Below, one piece after another: positions 5,772-14,153 of a stretch of 19,942 bases of DNA (position 1 is its first letter; each line of letters starts with the position of its first letter). A program made the translations under genes and the position numbers. Where the stretch lies: contig WLLZ01000023.1 in NCBI GenBank assembly GCA_009700485.1, forward strand, positions 1-19,942, given 5' to 3'. Source of the DNA: Actinomycetota bacterium. Its GTDB lineage: Bacteria > Actinomycetota > Actinomycetes > S36-B12. A model generated the notes under the pieces. That model did no database searches and was not told where the DNA came from. It saw nothing but the letters and a program-made list of their open reading frames with translations.

Positions 5772-7858
5772 GTAACGAAAGTGCGGTAACGAAAATCTCC
5801 TCGGTTTTTGTTGACGAGGTAGTAACCCACGCAAAATTGCGAATACTCGAATTGCCGCTGGGTGCCGGCAAGCTCGCCCTCATCACCCTTGACAATGACC
5901 AGGATCACACTCGCCCGTCAACATTTGGCCCGCGCGGTTTAGCTTCCTTGGATGCCGCATTAGATGAAATCGCGCTCACTCAAAATATCGCCGCGGTGGC
6001 CATCACCGGTAAGCCATTTATTTTTGCGGTAGGCGCCGATCTCAGCGGCGCGGATCTCATCGATAGCCTCGAGACCGCACGCGCTATCACCGAACTGGGG
6101 CACCGGGTATTTCGGCGCTTTGGTGAGTTGACGGTACCGTCATTTGCGTACCTTAATGGTGCAGCGATGGGTGGTGGCCTTGAAGTCGCACTGCATTGCA
6201 CCTACCGCACTGTCTCAACCGGAGCTGCTGGGTTGGCACTACCCGAAGTTTTCCTTGGCCTGATCCCAGGCTGGGGCGGCACCTGGCTGCTGCCGAATCT
6301 AATTGGTCCGACGAACGCACTTAAGGTGATCATCACGAATGCGATGGCCCAAAACAAACAAATGAAGCCCAATGACTTAATGAAACTCGGGATAGCCGAT
6401 GCCGCTTTCGAGCCCGCGGATTTCCTCGAGCAGTCAATGCGGTGGACAGCGAAGGTGCTTCTCGGCGAAGTTCAGGTGGCGCGACCCGAACCAGATCGTG
6501 AAAGCTGGGATGACGTCGTTAATGCGGCACGTGCCGGACTAGAAGTCCGATTACACGGAGCCACCCCGGCCCCGTATGTGGCTTGTGACCTGATTGCGGG
6601 TGCAAAATATCGAACTCGAGATGAGGGTTTCACCGCTGAAGACGATGCGCTTTCAGTTTTAATGATGGGCGCCGATCTGCGGGCCAGCCTGTATTCGTTC
6701 AATCTGGTTAACAAGAGAGCCCGTAAGCCCGTCGGAGTGCCCGATAAGTCACTTGCTCGGCCGGTAACAAAAATTGGTGTAGTCGGTGCTGGGCTCATGG
6801 CAAGTCAGTTAGCGCTACTTTTCGTGAGGCGCCTTGAGGTGCCGGTGGTTATCACCGATCTCGATGCGGCTCGGGTGGAAAAAGGTTTGGCTTACGTACA
6901 CGGTGAAGTCGATGCCATGGTGGCCAAAGGCCGGCTCTCTCCCGACAAGGGCAACCGGCTAAAAGCTCTGGTAACGGGCAGCACTTCCAAATCAGATTTT
7001 GCTGATGCAGACTTTGTTATTGAGGCGGTTTTCGAGAATCTTGAAATCAAACAGCAAGTGTTCGCCGAGGTTGAAGCGGTCGTATCTGATACCTGCATTC
7101 TGGCCACGAATACCTCGTCACTTTCAATTTCCAAGATTGCCCAGAATTTGAAGCACCCTGAACGGGTGGTGGGCTTCCACTTCTTCAATCCAGTTTCCGT
7201 AATGCCACTTCTCGAAATCGCGCGTGGAACTAAGACCGACGATGCCACCTTGGCTACGGCATTTACGGTAGGAAAGGTGCTGAAAAAATCCTGTGTCCTT
7301 GTCAAGGATGCGCCGGCATTTGTAGTGAACCGACTCCTCACCAGATTTCTCGGCGAGGTTACGCGCGCGGTCGATGAGGGCACCGATTTTGCGGCAGCCG
7401 ACAGTGCCTTAGACCCACTTGGCCTACCACTTTCGCCATTTGTGCTGCTACAACTTGTTGGTCCGGCGGTTGCCTTCCACGTTTCGGAAACCATGCATGC
7501 GCAGTTCCCTGATCGCTTTTACGTTTCCGAAAATCTACGCCGCTTGGTAGCTGCCGGAAAGACCAGCATCTATATTTGGGATGCCAACGGCAAGCCCTCG
7601 GTAGACCCAGATGTAGCGGCCCTTTATGTACAAGGACCCCTTCAACTCAGCGCTGAGCAGGTGCGCACCAGGGCGCTTACCGCCTTGGCTCAGGAGGCCA
7701 AATTGCTACTGGATGAAGGGGTGGTGGCTGCTGCCGAAGATATTGACTTGTGTATGCTCGTCGGCGCCGGGTGGCCGTTTTGGCTCGGTGGATTAACCCC
7801 CTACCTCGACCGCACCGGTATTAGCGAACAGGCCAACGGGAAGAAATTTGCGGGCTAA
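5768..7858 (+). CDS. fadB: Enoyl-CoA hydratase / 3-hydroxyacyl-CoA dehydrogenase, FadB
   Basis: This 696-residue bifunctional protein forms the alpha subunit of a beta-oxidation complex with the FadA encoded just upstream. The N-terminal crotonase domain (about 30-230) has the oxyanion segment FAVGADLSG and the two catalytic glutamates E139 (GGGLEV) and E160 (LPEVF). The dehydrogenase part (about 333-620) begins with a Rossmann motif G337-V-V-G340-A-G342 and has the catalytic histidine H471 in GFHFFNP. The Rossmann turn reads GAGLMAS instead of the commoner GAGxMG, which I recall as normal for this actinobacterial FadB subgroup. The GTG at 5768, overlapping the fadA stop (GTGA), is chosen over the longer frame from 5702, because the extra 22 residues would lie wholly inside fadA. 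It converges with dxs, with 8 bases between the genes. Confidence 0.95.
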   Translation: MSNESAVTKISSVFVDEVVTHAKLRILELPLGAGKLALITLDNDQDHTRPSTFGPRGLASLDAALDEIALTQNIAAVAITGKPFIFAVGADLSGADLIDSLETARAITELGHRVFRRFGELTVPSFAYLNGAAMGGGLEVALHCTYRTVSTGAAGLALPEVFLGLIPGWGGTWLLPNLIGPTNALKVIITNAMAQNKQMKPNDLMKLGIADAAFEPADFLEQSMRWTAKVLLGEVQVARPEPDRESWDDVVNAARAGLEVRLHGATPAPYVACDLIAGAKYRTRDEGFTAEDDALSVLMMGADLRASLYSFNLVNKRARKPVGVPDKSLARPVTKIGVVGAGLMASQLALLFVRRLEVPVVITDLDAARVEKGLAYVHGEVDAMVAKGRLSPDKGNRLKALVTGSTSKSDFADADFVIEAVFENLEIKQQVFAEVEAVVSDTCILATNTSSLSISKIAQNLKHPERVVGFHFFNPVSVMPLLEIARGTKTDDATLATAFTVGKVLKKSCVLVKDAPAFVVNRLLTRFLGEVTRAVDEGTDFAAADSALDPLGLPLSPFVLLQLVGPAVAFHVSETMHAQFPDRFYVSENLRRLVAAGKTSIYIWDANGKPSVDPDVAALYVQGPLQLSAEQVRTRALTALAQEAKLLLDEGVVAAAEDIDLCMLVGAGWPFWLGGLTPYLDRTGISEQANGKKFAG

Positions 7859-7866
7859 CGTCGAAA

Positions 7867-9783
7867 TTAACTCGCTACTGAACCAGATTCGGTTTTGTCT
7901 GCCTCTTCATCGATGCGGTGCGCCACGGTCTCGACAATTCGCCGCGAAATGTCTTGTGCCGTCAGGCCGATCTCGGTCAAAATTTGGGCTCGTTTGCCCT
8001 GCTCGAGGAATTCGGTTGGGATCCCGAAGTTGCGTACGCTCACATCAAGGTCGTGATCGCGCAGCAACTGGCTTATTGAAGCACCCACACCACCATCTCT
8101 AATGCCATCCTCGACGGTGACAACCAATTTCGCGGTACGCGCCAGCCCGACGAGGGCAGGTGAGCATGGTTTTACCCAACGCGGATCAACGACCAACACC
8201 CCAATCCCCTGCGCCAGGAGTCGTTCGGCAACTTCAATGGTCAAAGTTGCGACAGCACCTATGCTCACAATTAGCACTTCTGGGTCACCAGACTCCGCTA
8301 TTACGTCGAGGTCAGAGATCATGCGCAACGTGGGAGACGATGCTGCAAGTGCACCTTTTGGGAAACGAATAACGGTTGGAGCATCTTCGACTAGCACAGC
8401 TTCGCGAAGCGCGGTTCGCAACGTTGATTCATCGCGTGGGGCCGCTATGCGCAGCCCGGGCACCACCTGCAACATCGCCATATCCCACATGCCGTTGTGA
8501 CTTGCTCCATCATCGCCGGTCACCCCTGCACGATCGAGTACGAAAGTTACCCCTGCCTTGTGTAAAGCGCAGTCCATCAAAACCTGATCGAAGGCACGGT
8601 TTAGGAAAGTCGCATACAGCGCCACCACCGGATGTAGGCCACCATATGCGAGCCCAGCCGCGCTGGTGGCGGCGTGCTGTTCAGCAATACCAACGTCGTA
8701 AATCCGGGTTGGGTAGGCCGCAGCGAAACGATCAAGGCCCGTCGGGCCAAGCATCGCAGCGGTAATCGCAACCACATCTGGGCGTTCGTGGCCGATGCGC
8801 ACGATCTCGTCACCGAATACGCCGGTCCAGGTGGGACCTCCGGCGGTCAGGGGTTCTCCCGTATCGGGGTCGAATACCCCGACCCCATGGAAGCGATCGG
8901 CTTCGTCGCGCTCGGCTGGGCCGTAACCGCGGCCCTTTTGGGTAATGGCATGCACAATTACCGGACCATCAAAAACTTTCGCCCGCGAAAGTGCGTACTC
9001 CATCTCCCCATGATTGTGCCCGTCAATTGGGCCGATGTATTTAAGACCGAGATCTTCAAACATCCCCTGTGGCGCGATAACGTCCTTGATGCCTTTCTTC
9101 ATCCCATGCAAAGCGCCAAATATTGAGCCACCGACAACAGGAGTGCGATACAAAGTGCGCTTGCCCCATGACATGAATCGCTCGTACCCGCGCGCGGTTC
9201 GAAGTGCCGAAAGGTGGTGAGCCAAGCCACCAATAGTTGGTGAGTACGAGCGTTCATTATCGTTGACCACGATGATTACCTGACGCTCCCCGGCCGCGAT
9301 GTTGTTGAGTGCCTCCCAGGCCATGCCACCGGTAAGTGCGCCGTCGCCGATAACCGCGACCACATGTCGTTGCCCGAGGAGACCGCGCTGCTGCCACGCT
9401 TTGGCCAGCCCATCGGCATATGACAAAACTGTGGAAGCATGTGAATTTTCGATTACGTCATGCCCGCTCTCAGCGCGACTCGGATAACCGGAGAGCCCCC
9501 CGCGCTGGCGCAAATTATCGAACCCGGCAGCGCGCCCGGTAAGAATTTTGTGCACATAAGACTGGTGGCCGGTATCCCACATGATGACATCAACAGGTGA
9601 GTTGAACACCCGGTGCATTGACATCGTTAACTCGACGACACCTAGATTTGGGCCCAGGTGCCCGCCGGTGGCCGAGACTTTCTGGACCAAGAAAGCACGA
9701 ATTTCACCGGCCAACTCCGGAAGTTGCTCAGGGGCAAGGGCCCGAAGGTCTCGGGGGTCGCGAATGCCCTGCAGCAGACTCAA
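7867..9783 (-). CDS. dxs: 1-deoxy-D-xylulose-5-phosphate synthase
   Basis: Dxs condenses pyruvate and glyceraldehyde 3-phosphate, with thiamine diphosphate, to start the MEP isoprenoid pathway and also feeds thiamine and pyridoxal synthesis. The protein is full length at 638 residues. GGHLGPN (H42), the thiamine-diphosphate motif starting GDGALTGG (146-153) and ending in VVNDNE, the catalytic glutamate E368 in AEQHA, and the C-terminal transketolase domain are all present. The start is uncertain. TTG at 9783 gives an N-terminus MSLLQGIRDPRDL, like other actinobacterial Dxs proteins, and has GGGG 6 nt upstream. TTG at 9795 adds four residues but has AAGGA directly abutting it, too close to serve as a Shine-Dalgarno. 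In M. tuberculosis dxs1 also sits next to DUF3000/RNase D genes. Confidence 0.95.
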   Translation of the reverse strand: MSLLQGIRDPRDLRALAPEQLPELAGEIRAFLVQKVSATGGHLGPNLGVVELTMSMHRVFNSPVDVIMWDTGHQSYVHKILTGRAAGFDNLRQRGGLSGYPSRAESGHDVIENSHASTVLSYADGLAKAWQQRGLLGQRHVVAVIGDGALTGGMAWEALNNIAAGERQVIIVVNDNERSYSPTIGGLAHHLSALRTARGYERFMSWGKRTLYRTPVVGGSIFGALHGMKKGIKDVIAPQGMFEDLGLKYIGPIDGHNHGEMEYALSRAKVFDGPVIVHAITQKGRGYGPAERDEADRFHGVGVFDPDTGEPLTAGGPTWTGVFGDEIVRIGHERPDVVAITAAMLGPTGLDRFAAAYPTRIYDVGIAEQHAATSAAGLAYGGLHPVVALYATFLNRAFDQVLMDCALHKAGVTFVLDRAGVTGDDGASHNGMWDMAMLQVVPGLRIAAPRDESTLRTALREAVLVEDAPTVIRFPKGALAASSPTLRMISDLDVIAESGDPEVLIVSIGAVATLTIEVAERLLAQGIGVLVVDPRWVKPCSPALVGLARTAKLVVTVEDGIRDGGVGASISQLLRDHDLDVSVRNFGIPTEFLEQGKRAQILTEIGLTAQDISRRIVETVAHRIDEEADKTESGSVAS

Positions 9784-9830
9784 CGTGTACCCCAATCCTT
9801 AGATATTTCGGACAACTGACCAACTTCACC

Positions 9831-9836
9831 ATTCTA
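9831..9836 (-). promoter_or_regulatory. Candidate dxs -10 box
   Basis: On the minus strand TAGAAT is a good match to TANNNT. It lies about 48 nt upstream of the preferred dxs start, in the gap after the small aconitase-linked gene. The -35 region 17 nt upstream is not consensus. If it is used, dxs would be transcribed separately, in addition to any read-through from acnA. Confidence 0.3.
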
Positions 9837-9853
9837 CGTGGCCGGGGCGGTTT

Positions 9854-10237
9854 TCACCCGCGCGCTCCCGGCGAATTCTTGCCCGCCAGGCCCAGCAGCG
9901 CTGCCTCGACCAGGGCAAGTTCTCGCTGCAACTGTAAAAATCGGGCACCCGCCGCTTCAAAGCCTTGTTGCGCGGTTGCTACCTCAGCCGCGGTCAGCGC
10001 CGGGCTTAACTCCACCCGCGCCTGTCCGTAAGCCCTCCTAGCGCTATTTAGGCCACCATCGGCGTAGTGGATCAGGTAGCGAACTAAAGCCAAAGGCAGG
10101 GTGCGTAAAGCCGAGGAGCGAAGGTCTGGGGGGCCCTGGTCAAGTAACCAAGGCACCACCCGCTCAGCGAACTCACTCGTGCCCTGGGGCGCCAACTCCC
10201 GGGGCCATCCCGGTGGCGTGCGGCCCTGGTCGATCAC
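9854..10237 (-). CDS. Conserved actinobacterial protein of unknown function, coupled to aconitase
   Basis: This 127-residue protein has no function I can assign. Its GTG start overlaps the aconitase stop as GTGA, so it is probably translated by ribosomes finishing acnA. I recall similar proteins in other actinobacteria, with an N-terminal PPGWPREL-like patch, a segment AERVVPWLLDQGPPDLRS, a helix ALVRYLIHYADGGLNSARRAYG, and a long alanine/glutamine-rich C-terminal helix (about 75-118) that could form a coiled coil. No cysteines, signal peptide or membrane helix are seen. Its composition (alanine, leucine, arginine) matches neighbouring genes, and its length fits that family, so it is likely a real gene. 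The coupling hints at a small helical partner or assembly factor for aconitase, but that is inference only. Confidence 0.72.
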   Translation of the reverse strand: MIDQGRTPPGWPRELAPQGTSEFAERVVPWLLDQGPPDLRSSALRTLPLALVRYLIHYADGGLNSARRAYGQARVELSPALTAAEVATAQQGFEAAGARFLQLQRELALVEAALLGLAGKNSPGARG

Positions 10238-12888
10238 AGCAGTGAGCGTAGGACGTACTGCAAAATGCCGCCGTGCCGGTAGTAGTCCGCCTCACCCGGG
10301 GTATCGATTCGAACTAGGGCTTCGAATTCGACCGTGCGTCCATCCGCGGCGACGGCTTCAACCGCGACTTGAGCCGGCGTGCGGCCCGAATTGAGTTCGG
10401 CGATACCGCGAACAGTGAACACTTCATCGCCCTGCAGACCAAGGCTTGAGGCGCTCACCCCGGGGGCAAATTGCAATGGCAATACGCCCATCCCGATTAA
10501 ATTCGATCGATGGATGCGCTCGTAGGACTCAGCGATAACTACGCGGACACCCAATAACGCCGTCCCCTTGGCCGCCCAGTCACGGCTCGACCCTGATCCA
10601 TATTCCTTACCCGCCAAAATAACCAGCGGGGTGCCATGGCGCGCGTACGCCATCGCCGCGTCATAAATCGGCACGATCTCGTCATCAGCATTTGTGAAGT
10701 CAATGGTGAACCCACCCTCAACATCGTGCAATAGCAGGTTCCGCAACCTGATATTTGCGAAGGTGCCCCGAATCATGACCTCATGGTTTCCGCGGCGAGA
10801 ACCATAGGAGTTGAAATCCGCCCGTTGAACGCCATTTTCGGCTAAATAAATACCGGCGGGACTGCCAGGCTTAATTGATCCCGCCGGTGAGATGTGATCG
10901 GTGGTAACGGAATCCCCAAGTTTTAAGAGAACGCGTGCACCCGTGATATCAACCACCGGGCTTGGCTCCCGTTGCATTCCGTCAAAATATGGAGGCTTGC
11001 GAACATAAGTACTTGCCGGATCCCATTGGAAAGTTTCACCACTTGGGGTAGCAAGTGAGCGCCAATTCTCGTCGCCGGTAAAAACATCCGAATAGCGGTT
11101 TGCGAACATCTGCGCATCGATTGATTCGTCTACTACGCGCTGTACCTCACTGGTACTTGGCCAGATATCGGCAAGATACACCGGCTTACCGTCCAGATCG
11201 AGCCCTAAGACATCATTTTGGATGTCAATATTCATAGTGCCAGCGATTGCATAAGCAACCACCAGGGGTGGTGAAGCTAAGTAATTCATCTTAACTTCTG
11301 GACTGATCCGACCCTCGAAATTGCGGTTTCCACTGAGCACCGCGGTTACCGCGAGATCATTCTCGTTAATTGCAGCGCTGACTTCGGGTATTAATGGGCC
11401 CGAGTTGCCGATACAAGTTGTGCAGCCGTAACCAACGGTTTCGAAGCCTAATTTATCTAGATACGGAGTAAGACCAGCTTTGTCGTAGTAGTCGGTTACG
11501 ACCTTAGAGCCAGGTGCCAGTGTGGTTTTAACCCAAGGCTTACTTCGCAACCCTCGTTCAACAGCATTTTTTGCGAGCAAACCAGCAGCGATCATTACAG
11601 ACGGATTGGATGTATTTGTGCAGGAAGTTATCGCGGCTATGACCACCGCGCCATGCCCCATAACTACCGAATCCCCGGCCAGGGAGAACTCGACCGTAGT
11701 GTCAGGGGACTTCGTGTAGTCATCCAAGGCCACGCCAAACATCGCTTTAGCGTCAGAAAGTGGCACTCTGTCTTGCGGGCGCTTTGGCCCCGCCAAGCTC
11801 GGCACCACGGTCGCCAAATCTAATTCAATGTATTCAGAGTAATTAGGTTCGCAATTGGGGTCGTGCCACATGCCTTGAGCTTTCGCGTACGCTGCAACAA
11901 GCTCACATTGCTGCTCACTGCGCCCGGTCAGGCGCAGGTAATCCATTGTCATTTCATCGATCGGGAAGATCGCAACAGTGCTGCCGTACTCGGGGCTCAT
12001 ATTTCCGATAGTTGCGCGATTCGAAAGCGGGACTGCAGCAACTCCTTCGCCAAAGAACTCGACGAACTTGCCGACCACCCCATGCACCCGCAGCATCTGG
12101 GTAATTGTCAAAACCAGATCGGTGGCGGTGGCGCCCTGCGGCAGTTCACCCCGCAATTTGAAACCAACGACACGTGGGATCAACATTGATACGGGCTGGC
12201 CCAGCATTGCGGCCTCCGCCTCAATGCCACCGACACCCCAGCCGAGAACTCCCAGCCCATTGACCATGGTGGTGTGTGAATCCGTGCCGACGACGGTATC
12301 CGGGTACGCCTGGCCACCTCGGGCCATTACGACATGGGCCAAATACTCAATGTTCACCTGATGAACGATGCCCGTACCAGGTGGCACCACCTTGAACTCA
12401 TCGAATGCACTTTGGCCCCAACGTAAAAACTGGTACCGCTCGCGATTGCGTTCATATTCAAGTGCAACATTGCGTGACTCAGCGTCTGGAACCGCGAAGA
12501 AATCAGCAATTACCGAGTGGTCAATTACCATTTCAGCGGGAGCGAGTGGCTCAATTCGTGACGGATCGCCGCCAAGTTCAGCAACCGCCTCTCGCATTGT
12601 CGCGAGGTCAACCACCACCGGCACCCCGGTGAAATCTTGCATGATCACGCGTGCCGGCGTGAAAGAGATTTCTTGGTTTGGTTCAGCATCGTGATCCCAA
12701 GCACCAAGTGCTCGGATCGTTTCGGCCGTGACATTGGCGCCGTCTTCGGTGCGCAGGAGATTCTCGAGGAGGACTTTGTGGGTGTAGGGCAGTTTCTCAG
12801 ATCCGGGTACCGCATCAATGGCAAACATTTCGTATTGCTGCCCGCCCACGGTCAGGACTCGCTTCGCTCCGAAGCTGTTTTTACTCAC
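10234..12888 (-). CDS. acnA: Aconitate hydratase AcnA
   Basis: Aconitase isomerises citrate to isocitrate in the TCA cycle, using a [4Fe-4S] cluster. At 884 residues it matches the AcnA/IRP1 type. The three cluster cysteines are C423 (TSCTNTSNPS) and C489 and C492 (GCTTCIGNSGP). Substrate-site segments such as DSHTTMVNGLG and the swivel-domain motif GSSRDWAAKG are intact. The GTG start has a perfect Shine-Dalgarno (GGAGG, 5 nt spacing). A perfect 18-bp palindrome lies immediately upstream, partly in the end of the RNA methyltransferase gene, and is a strong candidate operator. Downstream it overlaps a small unknown gene by 4 bases. In Corynebacterium glutamicum the acn gene is followed by the TetR-type repressor gene acnR; no such regulator is present here. 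Confidence 0.97.
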   Translation of the reverse strand: MSKNSFGAKRVLTVGGQQYEMFAIDAVPGSEKLPYTHKVLLENLLRTEDGANVTAETIRALGAWDHDAEPNQEISFTPARVIMQDFTGVPVVVDLATMREAVAELGGDPSRIEPLAPAEMVIDHSVIADFFAVPDAESRNVALEYERNRERYQFLRWGQSAFDEFKVVPPGTGIVHQVNIEYLAHVVMARGGQAYPDTVVGTDSHTTMVNGLGVLGWGVGGIEAEAAMLGQPVSMLIPRVVGFKLRGELPQGATATDLVLTITQMLRVHGVVGKFVEFFGEGVAAVPLSNRATIGNMSPEYGSTVAIFPIDEMTMDYLRLTGRSEQQCELVAAYAKAQGMWHDPNCEPNYSEYIELDLATVVPSLAGPKRPQDRVPLSDAKAMFGVALDDYTKSPDTTVEFSLAGDSVVMGHGAVVIAAITSCTNTSNPSVMIAAGLLAKNAVERGLRSKPWVKTTLAPGSKVVTDYYDKAGLTPYLDKLGFETVGYGCTTCIGNSGPLIPEVSAAINENDLAVTAVLSGNRNFEGRISPEVKMNYLASPPLVVAYAIAGTMNIDIQNDVLGLDLDGKPVYLADIWPSTSEVQRVVDESIDAQMFANRYSDVFTGDENWRSLATPSGETFQWDPASTYVRKPPYFDGMQREPSPVVDITGARVLLKLGDSVTTDHISPAGSIKPGSPAGIYLAENGVQRADFNSYGSRRGNHEVMIRGTFANIRLRNLLLHDVEGGFTIDFTNADDEIVPIYDAAMAYARHGTPLVILAGKEYGSGSSRDWAAKGTALLGVRVVIAESYERIHRSNLIGMGVLPLQFAPGVSASSLGLQGDEVFTVRGIAELNSGRTPAQVAVEAVAADGRTVEFEALVRIDTPGEADYYRHGGILQYVLRSLL

Positions 12889-12893
12889 TGAGG

Positions 12894-12898
12894 CCTCC
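12894..12898 (-). promoter_or_regulatory. Shine-Dalgarno of acnA
   Basis: GGAGG on the minus strand lies 5 nt before the GTG start at 12888. This confirms the start and indicates a leadered mRNA, unlike several other genes in the window. Confidence 0.8.
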
Positions 12899-12904
12899 GA
12901 AAGT

Positions 12905-12922
12905 TATCTTGACATCAAGATA
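12905..12922. promoter_or_regulatory. Perfect 18-bp palindrome, candidate operator of acnA
   Basis: The minus strand reads TATCTTGATGTCAAGATA, with 8-bp perfectly complementary arms around a 2-base centre. Its centre is about 26 bases upstream of the aconitase start codon, and it overlaps a possible -10 box TAACTT (complement of 12901-12906). The right arm covers the stop codon of the upstream RNA methyltransferase gene, and the left arm lies in the 26-base gap. Size and symmetry suit a dimeric TetR- or MarR-type repressor. No regulator gene is adjacent, so the binding protein is unknown. A terminator role is unlikely because no T-run follows. Confidence 0.55.
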
Positions 12923-14153
12923 TCTGATCGTGGCCCGGGATGGGCACCAGGGTGGCTACCACCTCGACGTGGTGCGTCATTGGAAAAGCATCAAAACCGG
13001 TAATTTTGTCCAGCCGGTAACCGAAGGCGGCGAAGATTTCAACATCACGTGCGAGGGCTACCGGATCACAAGCTACATAGACCACCACACGAGGTTCTTG
13101 GGCGGCAATCTGCCGAGCGATGACCGGCCCGATGCCGGTGCGTGGTGGGTCAAGGACAATCCCCGATACGAGTCCATGATCAGCTGGCCCATGATCGGTA
13201 GCTTTCGCTAACCACCTTGCAACATCGCTTTCCACCAATTTGACCTGCTGATCATGTTGCAGGTTACGCCGGGCATCGCGTACCGACCGTGCAGACCCTT
13301 CCACCGCCACCACCAAGCCATTTGGCCCAACAGCCGAGCTCAGATAACCGCTAAATAACCCAACACCCGAATAAAGATCCCACCAGGTTTCACCAAGTTG
13401 TGGGTTTCCCAGGTCAAGAACCGCCCGAACTAACGCCTCCGCGGCGCCAACATGACCCTGCCAGAAGCTTTCGATATCGATATTCCACTTGCGGCCGAGT
13501 ACTTCTTGATTTACTCGGCGACTACTTACTGATCCGGATGCAGCATTCGAGATGACAAGCTCACCATCTGAGCCCTGCGCCGATCGAACTTCCAAAGCTC
13601 CCGGGTAGGTGCGATCTGGGACTCCCCCTTGACCTTGAGTGGCGATTAAGCAGGTATTGACCGCGAGAATTTCGCTGCTGCGAAAACGGTGGAAACCGAG
13701 GTGGCCCGAACTATCAACGCTCCAGCGCACCCGGGTGCGCCACGAAAGTCCACTTTGATCCCCCGACACCGACTCGACAACAACTTCCACATCGTCAAGG
13801 CGTGCATGCCTGCGAAATGCATCCTGCACCACCTGCTGCTTCAATAACCGCTGTCTCGCAATATCAATATGCTGAAAATCGCAGCCGCCGCAAGCGCCAG
13901 GCCCAGCAAATTCACACGGAGCGGCCACCCGGTCGGGGCTCTTAACCAAAATCTCGATGGCATCGGCTCGTACCATCTTGGAACGAACTTCGGTAATTTT
14001 AATCCTTGCAGATTCACCGGTAATTGCATGCCGGACAAATATTGTGCGACCCTGAGCGTGTGCAATGAAGTGTCCGCCGTGTGCGATCTGTCCAATAACT
14101 ACCTCGAGTACATCGCCGACCGCAAGCGGCACCTCGCTTGACTTACTCGTCAC
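12915..14153 (-). CDS. TRAM-domain, Fe-S RNA (uracil-5-)-methyltransferase, RumA/TrmA-like
   Basis: This 412-residue protein resembles the TrmA/RlmD (RumA) family, which uses S-adenosylmethionine to methylate C5 of uridine in tRNA or rRNA. An N-terminal TRAM RNA-binding domain (about 8-68) is followed by the Fe-S cysteines C80, C88 and C91 (PCEFAGPGACGGC) and C168. The Rossmann methyltransferase domain has the SAM motif DLYSGVGLFSGYL (259-271), LDPPRTG (334-340), the catalytic cysteine C362 (VACDPVALARD) and the base E397 (HHVEVVA). All key residues of the family are therefore present. Whether the target is tRNA or 23S rRNA cannot be told. The GTG start lies inside the last 11 bases of the K+ transporter gene, so translation is probably coupled. 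The same pairing occurs in M. tuberculosis (Rv2689c/Rv2690c). Confidence 0.92.
   Translation of the reverse strand: MTSKSSEVPLAVGDVLEVVIGQIAHGGHFIAHAQGRTIFVRHAITGESARIKITEVRSKMVRADAIEILVKSPDRVAAPCEFAGPGACGGCDFQHIDIARQRLLKQQVVQDAFRRHARLDDVEVVVESVSGDQSGLSWRTRVRWSVDSSGHLGFHRFRSSEILAVNTCLIATQGQGGVPDRTYPGALEVRSAQGSDGELVISNAASGSVSSRRVNQEVLGRKWNIDIESFWQGHVGAAEALVRAVLDLGNPQLGETWWDLYSGVGLFSGYLSSAVGPNGLVVAVEGSARSVRDARRNLQHDQQVKLVESDVARWLAKATDHGPADHGLVSGIVLDPPRTGIGPVIARQIAAQEPRVVVYVACDPVALARDVEIFAAFGYRLDKITGFDAFPMTHHVEVVATLVPIPGHDQIS

Noticed and set aside
6776..6805. Unusual Rossmann turn GAGLMAS in FadB suggesting a dead dehydrogenase
   Set aside because: I recall the same turn in other actinobacterial FadB proteins of this type; the catalytic H471 and the rest of the domain are intact.
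6892..7494. 200-codon open frame on the minus strand inside fadB
   Set aside because: Serine- and threonine-rich translation typical of the antisense of a GC-rich gene; fadB is intact across it.
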